From Pandoraea oxalativorans (GTDB lineage Bacteria; Pseudomonadota; Gammaproteobacteria; Burkholderiales; Burkholderiaceae), in NCBI RefSeq assembly GCF_000972785.3, contig NZ_CP011518.2, positions 434,001 through 498,000 on the forward strand: DNA of 64,000 bases, in the 5' to 3' direction. The notes beneath the pieces were generated by a model. It was not told where the DNA came from. It saw only the letters and a program-made list of their open reading frames with translations, and ran no database searches. How positions within the stretch are numbered: position 1 is the first letter of the stretch; each line of letters opens with the position of its first letter. This document shows positions 58,435 to 64,000 of this stretch, one piece after another. Position numbers and translations under genes: made by a program.

Positions 58435-59322
58435 AATTTAAAGCCCGCCTGAAGCCTGCTTGAAGCCTGCTTGGAGCCTGCTTGAAACCTGCTTCATGCC
58501 GTGGAGGGGCGGTGGAGGGGCGGTCGGCGCCCGGCACCGGCAGGCCCGGGGGCTCGCCATCGACGGCAAGACCGTACGTGGCTCACATCAGCGCGGCGAG
58601 CGCGCCATCCCTCGGGGGGCGGCCTACGGCGGCGGCCCGGGGGTGGCGCCCGGGCAGGTGCACCCGGCCCGAAAGAGCAACGGGATTGCCGCCCTCCCGG
58701 AGCCGCTTGACGCGTTGCAGCCAACAGGCGCGATCATCCGCCTGGACGCCCGGGGCCGCCGGCGCCATATTGCCACCCAGATCGGGGCCGCCGGCGCGCC
58801 GGTGCCATGCCTTCGACGCGCTCGGGCGCTTCCCGGACATCTTCCGCGACCTCACGAGCGAGCATGGCGACATCGAGAAACACCACGGTCGCATCGAGAC
58901 ACGCCGTGGCACCGCGCCGCGCTTTGAGAATCCGAACTTCGGTCCCGAGGGATGGCCAGGCATGCCATCGATCGTCACGATCGAGTCCACCCGTGCAGTG
59001 GGCGACCCCGTCTGCACAGAATGTCGCTATGGCGTCTGCCGCCTGCCGGCGCGACGCGCAGCGCCCGGCCCATGCCGTGCGCGCCCACCGGGGCCTTGAG
59101 AACGGCATCCACCGGCGCCCGGAGATGGCCTTTGGCGAGGGTCAGTGCCGCGCGCGTGCCGTCACCGCCCGAACGCAGTAACGTCGACAGGGCCTTGGAC
59201 CGGAAGGCGGTTGTGCGTCGGTCGACGCGAAGGCGTGAGGCGGCGCGTCGCCCAGCGGGTTTCTCGAAGGCTTTATTGTCAACACGCCGGCGCGTCAAGA
59301 CGGGCGGACCGGAGAACTCATC

Positions 59323-59631
59323 GTGGTCCTACCGGCCGTTCGCATTCACGGCCATTTCCTAGCAAGCGCTTTCCGCCAAAACACCGCCTCCTGTCTGACT
59401 ATCGCGTGTCCGGCGTGTCACGCAGTCATTCGCGAACTTTGGGAAGCCGTTCAGGAAGGTGAAGCGCAGGGGATGTTATGCCCCGAATGCGCGACAAACT
59501 TCACGGTGCTTTTGCGTGAAAGTCCCAAGCGCGCGAGTGACGACGTGGCAGCCTCGATGACCGGAGGAAATTTCCCGGCTTTCGCATGCGCCGCGTGCGG
59601 GTTCACCGGTTCTGGCGCGACAACAAATTAG
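59323..59631 (+). CDS. Small zinc-ribbon protein (up to 102 aa)
   Basis: Three CxxC knuckles: CPACH near residue 29, CPEC near 53 and CAACGFTG near 88, which could bind one or two zinc ions. The GTG at 59323 is the longest start and probably too early; nothing downstream has a good ribosome binding site. It lies between an ISAs1 remnant and an IS6 remnant, so it may be a passenger gene or a fragment. Function unknown. Confidence 0.45.
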   Translation: MVLPAVRIHGHFLASAFRQNTASCLTIACPACHAVIRELWEAVQEGEAQGMLCPECATNFTVLLRESPKRASDDVAASMTGGNFPAFACAACGFTGSGATTN

Positions 59632-59659
59632 GCGGAAGCGAGGCCGGGGGCATGTTGGC

Positions 59660-60410
59660 TCTTACGCGGTCAGTGCATAGAATTGCTCGGCAGGGGACCC
59701 ATGGGGTCCCTTGGGGGCAAGCGTCCGCCCCTTGCGAATCATGTGCATGGCCTCGATGCCGCCCAGGACGACGCGGGCACAACGGAAATTCCGCAAACCC
59801 AGCATCGGTCCGACGCGCCGTTGGATCGCGCGGTGGTCCCGCTCGATGCGGTTGTTTAGGTACTTGCGCCCGCGGCTTTCAATGGGTGTCTCGCGCCGGG
59901 CGCCCAGCGCTTGCAGCGCGGCGCAGTTCGCCCCGCCGCGTTTGTCTTCGCTCAACGGCGACGGCCTTGGGCGTGCCCCGCCCGGCGATGGCTTCTTCGA
60001 AGAACCGGCGCGCGGCGGCGGTATCGCGGCGCGCGCATAGCCGAAAGCCAATGGCGTGGCCGGCCTTATCCACCGCCCGGCAGAGGTATGTCCACCGGCT
60101 TCTGACCCGAATATAGATCTCGACCATGCGCCGGCGGCCGCGCATCGCTTTCTCGAAAACCGGCAGCCACTTGATCACCCGGCGATGGATCGTCGAGTGG
60201 TCCGCCGCCACGCCTCGCTCGGCCGTCATTTCCTCCCGTTCTCGCGAGCTCAGCGAAAAGGCTGGGTAATAGCGCACGCACGGCAACATAACCTCCAACG
60301 GATAGTGCAACCGCTTCAGCACCTTGGCGATGCCTGCGGGCAGGGCTTTCTCGGCGGTTTGGCTGCGCGCTTCATCGACTGCGGTCCCGGCGCTCGAAAC
60401 CACAGAGCCT
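59660..60410 (-). pseudogene. IS6-family transposase, frameshifted
   Basis: The best preserved IS6 copy here: RLHYPLEVMLPCVRYYPAFS, DHSTIHRRVIKW, VRSRWTYLCRAVDKAGHAIG, ARRDTAAARRFFEEAI. A frameshift follows, then YLNNRIERDHRAIQRRVGPM and LGLRNFRCARVVLGGIEAMH and the LAPKGPHGSPAEQFYAL end. The first catalytic region reads MVEIYIRVR instead of VDETYIKVR, so it has lost the Asp as well. Confidence 0.85.
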
Positions 60411-60598
60411 ACCTGACTACCGCTATCGCGACGGAACCGTTATCTGCGCCCGGCGGGTGGGTCGGTTTTGTCAGCCGCGCTTCCAAACTTGCCAACGTTG
60501 GCACGGTTTTTCGAGATGCCCGGCGGTCGTTCCAGCCTCCGGGGCGGCGCGCTACGTGAGTCCGCGTTTCACCTTGTCGGGCGTTGGGGCGGCCATTT

Positions 60599-62917
60599 TC
60601 AATGTAAAAGCTCTTCGGACAAACTGGCGGTGGGCGTGATGTGCAACGCAGCAGAAGATAAACGTTCCGCCAGTTTTGAAACTTTGTGGTCACTTAACTG
60701 GGCAGTAATTTTGTTAGTTTTTCCGTGATGAAAAAACACGTCGGTCATCATATAAATACGCGTTTCATTTATAAACAAATTGTTCTTATTATGAGCGGCA
60801 AACAATTTAAAAACCAATCTGTATGATTTATCACCGCCGACGATGCGCATTTGGTACCGGTCTTTGTCTTTTTCGTTGTCTTTGATTTTTATAATTCCCT
60901 GCACTTTATACCGGCTTCTTAGGCAGCTGTTCGCCTGAATATCCAGCATTAGGACTTTATATTCTGATTCTGTAATTTTTTTTGATAGCTCGGAAAGAAT
61001 CTCCTGGGGAAAAAATGCGTAATCTTTTGGGTGCTCTGTTTTGGTGTAACTAATGACAGATTTGAGGCGATCCTCGGTCTGCCATAAGCGACCGATGGAG
61101 AAATTTTCTTTTGTCAGATGTAGCACCCCCCCAGGAAAAGAAATTTTTCTTAAATCGCCGGCAAAAGCGTTGGGGTGCAATAGTTTTTTTGCATCCTTGG
61201 CGCTTATCATCCCATCTGACTGGTGCAATGTACTATTTTTTTTACTTTTCGGCTGCTTGATATTGTCCTTCTCAATTTTTTCAGGCTTTTCTGGCACTTC
61301 TTTGAAAACCTCAATGTCGGTGCGAGACGTTTCTTTTGCCAGAGCAGTGATGAAAGGGATGGTCTCAACAGGTTCCGGCGTTCGCGACCGACGAGGTTCT
61401 TCCCATTTAGCAGCCGCCATTTCGGAACTTTCTTGAGATATATCATCGCCCTCATCACTCAATGATTCGTACTCAATCGAAGGTGTCAGGTCTATGTTTT
61501 TCTGAACGGCTTGCTCGATAAGATTATTGGTGAATGCTAATACCAAAATTTCCAACGAATAAAGATTTTGCGGTGAAATCAACTCGATGGGGACAAATGT
61601 CGACACCGCTGTCAAGGTGGGATCCGGCAAGTCGTTCTTTTTTGACAGCATATACTCTTCCCAAATATCGTTCACTTCACGACGGGAATTCCCTTCCAGC
61701 ATGGCGAGCAAAGAATCCTTATTAATTCCACAATCCATCGGCTCACTTTCTTCAATCGGTTCGTTATTGATTCTGGCTAAAATCCGTCTGTTCTGAGCGG
61801 CAAATTCTTTTAGATTTTTCAGGTAAGCGGCGCCTGCCTTGGCGACCAAGACATCACTTCCATTAAACCATTTCATTTTTTCAAAGTAATAATCGCAGTA
61901 GTCGGCCATAATATAGATGACGTCTTTCATGTCGTCGGCCAGCTTTTCAGATAATTCCCCTCCGCGAAAACGACGGGAAAGTGCATGAGTCCAGATTCTG
62001 CAGGAGGTATTGAAGCTTCCTCGAGTCATCTCAAAACACTCAGCACGCTGCACACTATCTTTCGCCAGCGGGATAACTGTTTCCTGAAAAAGATCTTCAA
62101 TTATTTCATCGGATCGCTTAACGTCATCGCTCTCAACAACTTCTTTTTTTACAACCTTTGAAAAATACGCGACATCGTCTGCAGCCGTGGTTTTTCCGGA
62201 AATCCTAGGAATCGAAAAATTTTTCAAAACGTCAGCATCTGACATCTCCGCGTCAGAATATTGACGATACACTGCCGTTTCGTATTTTTTTGAATTTTTG
62301 TGTACCGAATTTATGAATTTTTCTATAGTTTCTATTTCGGTCATTTCATATAATTTGTTTTGAACATATATCAACTCTTTCAGATCATTTTTTAGATCTT
62401 TTTTGCCAACTTTATCGAGTAAAATATCTACAATATCGATAATTTTTTTTAATTCGTAATTATAATTTTTGCCGCCAAATTCAAATATGCAATCCACAAC
62501 TACTTTTAAACATGTCGCTTCCATTGATGACCGAACTGTTTCAGGTGCATCGAGCACCAGCTTGATAATTCCACCAAATTCAGTAAGTAGCTTACCCCTT
62601 AACGCCATCGCCTTAGGGTTCATTTCCCCACAATTGAGAGCTTGCAAGTAAGTGGTAAAGGTATTCATATAACCCGATAGGCGATTATTTTCCTCTCCGT
62701 CAAAAAAATCGTCACTCCTTACTTTAACCTCTATTAACTTCTTTATTTCCTGACAAGCAGCGATGCCGGCATCGTAGTGCCTCTCTTCGTCTGAGCGCAA
62801 CACCCCCTGGCCTGAGCAAGATGCCTTGCCTTCAAGTGGGTCCGTGCACGGCACCGGTTTCGGGCGTGTTTGGTAGTTCGGGTAAAGTTGTCTGTCTACA
62901 AATACGCGATTTCGCAT
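60599..62917 (-). CDS. AT-rich effector-like protein of unknown family (772 aa)
   Basis: Function not recognised. The gene is strikingly AT-rich against GC-rich flanks, a strong sign of horizontal origin. The N-terminal 450 residues are mostly helical (EELKKIIDIVDILLDKVGKK-like stretches). Residues about 490-600 are an acidic/Pro/Lys-rich linker (TPSIEYESLSDEGDDISQES, EVPEKPEKIEKDNIKQPKSK). The C-terminal 170 residues look folded and beta-rich (IKIKDNEKDKDRYQMRIVGG, SYRLVFKLFAAHNKNNLFIN). No signal peptide or membrane helix. The N-terminal 35 residues are Asn/Arg/Pro-rich and could be a secretion signal. ATG 62917 follows TAATAGG. No palindrome upstream; an IS6 fragment lies there. Confidence 0.7.
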   Translation of the reverse strand: MRNRVFVDRQLYPNYQTRPKPVPCTDPLEGKASCSGQGVLRSDEERHYDAGIAACQEIKKLIEVKVRSDDFFDGEENNRLSGYMNTFTTYLQALNCGEMNPKAMALRGKLLTEFGGIIKLVLDAPETVRSSMEATCLKVVVDCIFEFGGKNYNYELKKIIDIVDILLDKVGKKDLKNDLKELIYVQNKLYEMTEIETIEKFINSVHKNSKKYETAVYRQYSDAEMSDADVLKNFSIPRISGKTTAADDVAYFSKVVKKEVVESDDVKRSDEIIEDLFQETVIPLAKDSVQRAECFEMTRGSFNTSCRIWTHALSRRFRGGELSEKLADDMKDVIYIMADYCDYYFEKMKWFNGSDVLVAKAGAAYLKNLKEFAAQNRRILARINNEPIEESEPMDCGINKDSLLAMLEGNSRREVNDIWEEYMLSKKNDLPDPTLTAVSTFVPIELISPQNLYSLEILVLAFTNNLIEQAVQKNIDLTPSIEYESLSDEGDDISQESSEMAAAKWEEPRRSRTPEPVETIPFITALAKETSRTDIEVFKEVPEKPEKIEKDNIKQPKSKKNSTLHQSDGMISAKDAKKLLHPNAFAGDLRKISFPGGVLHLTKENFSIGRLWQTEDRLKSVISYTKTEHPKDYAFFPQEILSELSKKITESEYKVLMLDIQANSCLRSRYKVQGIIKIKDNEKDKDRYQMRIVGGDKSYRLVFKLFAAHNKNNLFINETRIYMMTDVFFHHGKTNKITAQLSDHKVSKLAERLSSAALHITPTASLSEELLH

Positions 62918-62969
62918 AAAACCAACCTATTAAAAAAATAAAAATGGTTATCCTGTAACGCCCTGCTAA

Positions 62970-63120
62970 GGCCATGCGCATGATTCGCAAGGGGCAGATG
63001 CTTGCCCCCGTGGGACGCCGTGCCTCCCCGCTGAGCAGTTCTATGCGTTGGGCGCGTAAAAAACAATGCGCCCCCGGCTGCGCTTCGGCGTCACTTCGTT
63101 ATCGCGCCAGCAGCCGTTTT
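62970..63120 (+). pseudogene. IS6-family transposase C-terminal fragment
   Basis: MRMIRKGQMLAPVGRRASPL followed by SSSMRWA corresponds to the MHMIRKGRTLAPKG-SPAEQFYAL end of the family. The downstream GCGTCACTTCGTTA matches that at 9250 and 16140. Confidence 0.65.
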
Positions 63121-63145
63121 TTCAATGGACAACCGGCAACGGGCG

Positions 63146-64000
63146 TCACAACCAGCAGTCCGGCGCGATGTTGGCCAGTTGGCAGGGGGACTGCGCGCAC
63201 AGGGACGCGTAGTAGCGCTGGCCGTCCCGGATCATCTGCACGGCGTGCCGCATGGCGTCGAGGTAGGCTTCAGTGCCGGGCGGAGGATGATTGGCGGCAC
63301 CCAGATCGTATCGGACCCTGGCGGCAAATCCGTTGGGTACCGCCAGGATCGTGTCGGACTGGCCGCAGCGTCTTAACAGTTGATTCAGGAGGATCTGAAT
63401 CCAGACGCGGTTGTTCGCATCGGTAAACACATGGGCGGTGACCATGTCCGACACAAACCCGGCGATCAGGGCGATCTGCTCGTCGGCGGACCTGCCGGTA
63501 TCCAGGCCGTGAATCAGGAATTTTTCCAGCTTGCCCCGATACAGATCCCGGATCTGGGCTTCGTCCTGATAGACGGTATGAAAATAAAGCTCCCTGCCGG
63601 CGCTGAAGGTGCGCACTTCGGAATAGAAGGGCGGCACCTCGTCCGCGCGGGGCTTTGAGCACTCGACAAAATCATTCGGGTATCGACGCCCAGGGAAGTA
63701 GGCTTCCGTCCAGCCGGGCCCGTGCATGGAACACTGTAAAACGCGGTGCGGCGCGAACAGCGTCTGCAGGCGTTCGCTCACCTCCTCAAACAGGCCCACC
63801 AATGTTTCCTCCGACACCGGGAGGCGGGCCAATTTTCCGTCCGGCCGTACGAACCCGCGCAGGTCCTCCCCGAATTTGGCCTTGGTGGCCGTATCGACGC
63901 CGGTCCTGAAAACGTGCGCGCTCAGTTTGCCGTGCGCCCTGATAAACAGCTGCTCGGTCGCGCGCTCGAAGTAGACGCCAACCCGCGCGTACCGTCCCAT
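63146..64000 (-). CDS. Fic-like domain protein (at least 284 aa)
   Basis: Residues 178-215 read LIAGFVSDMVTAHVFTDANN, then RVWIQILLNQLL, aligning with the Fic core helix pair HPFx(D/E)GNGRxxR: His190, Phe192, Asp194, Asn196 and Arg198 are kept, while the second Gly is Asn and the last Arg is lost. Fic proteins usually transfer AMP or another phosphoryl group to host or target proteins, and several type III and IV effectors are Fic enzymes. Whether this variant is active is unknown. The ATG lies at the very last bases of the window, so the gene may start there or further out. An IS6 fragment abuts the 3' end. Confidence 0.65.
   Translation of the reverse strand: MGRYARVGVYFERATEQLFIRAHGKLSAHVFRTGVDTATKAKFGEDLRGFVRPDGKLARLPVSEETLVGLFEEVSERLQTLFAPHRVLQCSMHGPGWTEAYFPGRRYPNDFVECSKPRADEVPPFYSEVRTFSAGRELYFHTVYQDEAQIRDLYRGKLEKFLIHGLDTGRSADEQIALIAGFVSDMVTAHVFTDANNRVWIQILLNQLLRRCGQSDTILAVPNGFAARVRYDLGAANHPPPGTEAYLDAMRHAVQMIRDGQRYYASLCAQSPCQLANIAPDCWL

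Larger units (their letters stand above)
56990..59290 (+). pseudogene. ISAs1-family transposase remnant, split by ISL3
   Basis: Before the ISL3 copy: REWLRRHGPRKNAIASHDTV and GRLTAALDREQFK. After it: GLAIDGKTVRGSHQRGERA, HPARKSNGIAALPEPLDAL, then HGRIETRR, RAHRGLENGIHRRPEMAFGE. These are in-order blocks of ISAs1/IS4-like transposases (SHDTFGRVFAALDP, AIDGKTLRRS, KSNEITAIPELL, HWGIENRLHWVLDV). Several frameshifts. Confidence 0.8.

Overview
The window is a GC-rich, IS-riddled accessory region that reads like part of the genome of a host-associated Burkholderiaceae bacterium. An intracellular symbiont of the Mycetohabitans (Burkholderia rhizoxinica) type is my best guess, from inference only. 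Pointers are a Burkholderia-style CobT, a conserved CsbD / ElaB-YqjD / YqjE-like stress and envelope cluster, very many decayed insertion sequences (IS3, IS6, IS21, IS66, IS110, IS481, ISAs1, ISL3, ISNCY), and a dense set of effector-like genes with eukaryote-like or type III effector-like architecture. No rRNA, tRNA or CRISPR array was seen, and no secretion apparatus gene lies in the window.

Layout. 1-1.2 kb: 3' part of cobT. 1.2-32 kb: effector-like genes separated by IS debris. These are a 628-aa protein; a 309-aa protein with a WEK(I/M)xxFF-like N-terminus; a SNAP/TPR-like protein; two giant paralogues of 1800 and 1837 aa lying in a tandem segmental duplication of about 6 kb; a gene split by an ISL3 element; a MORN-repeat protein; and two more SNAP-like proteins. 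33.6-37.5 kb: an ordinary conserved block (membrane protein, 24-aa membrane peptide, CsbD, DUF883, YqjE-like, YqjK-like). 38-50.6 kb: more effector-like genes (a split 337-codon gene, a SNAP-like protein, a Cys-His-Asp protein, a methyltransferase-like protein) among IS66, IS481, IS3 and IS21 remnants. 50.8-59.3 kb: a nest of mobile elements, with a putative effector gene interrupted by an IS3-family element that is itself interrupted by IS110, and a second ISL3 copy inside an ISAs1 remnant. 59.3-64 kb: a zinc-ribbon protein, an IS6 remnant, an AT-rich 772-aa protein and a Fic-like protein at the edge.

The most interesting signals are three related ones. (1) A 16-bp palindrome, TCAGGY-STTY-RCCTGA, occurs at eight places, each 80-270 bp upstream of a different effector-like gene and always in the gene's orientation, so it looks like the operator of an effector regulon. 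(2) One N-terminal domain is shared by the 628-, 1800-, 1837- and 545-aa proteins but is joined to different C-terminal parts: one or four copies of a repeated module of about 350-400 aa, or a Cys-His-Asp domain. (3) A SNAP-like helical-repeat family has four intact members and one pseudogene, joined by a common N-terminal domain. Together these suggest an uncharacterised, co-regulated set of secreted host-manipulating proteins. Secretion itself is inference.
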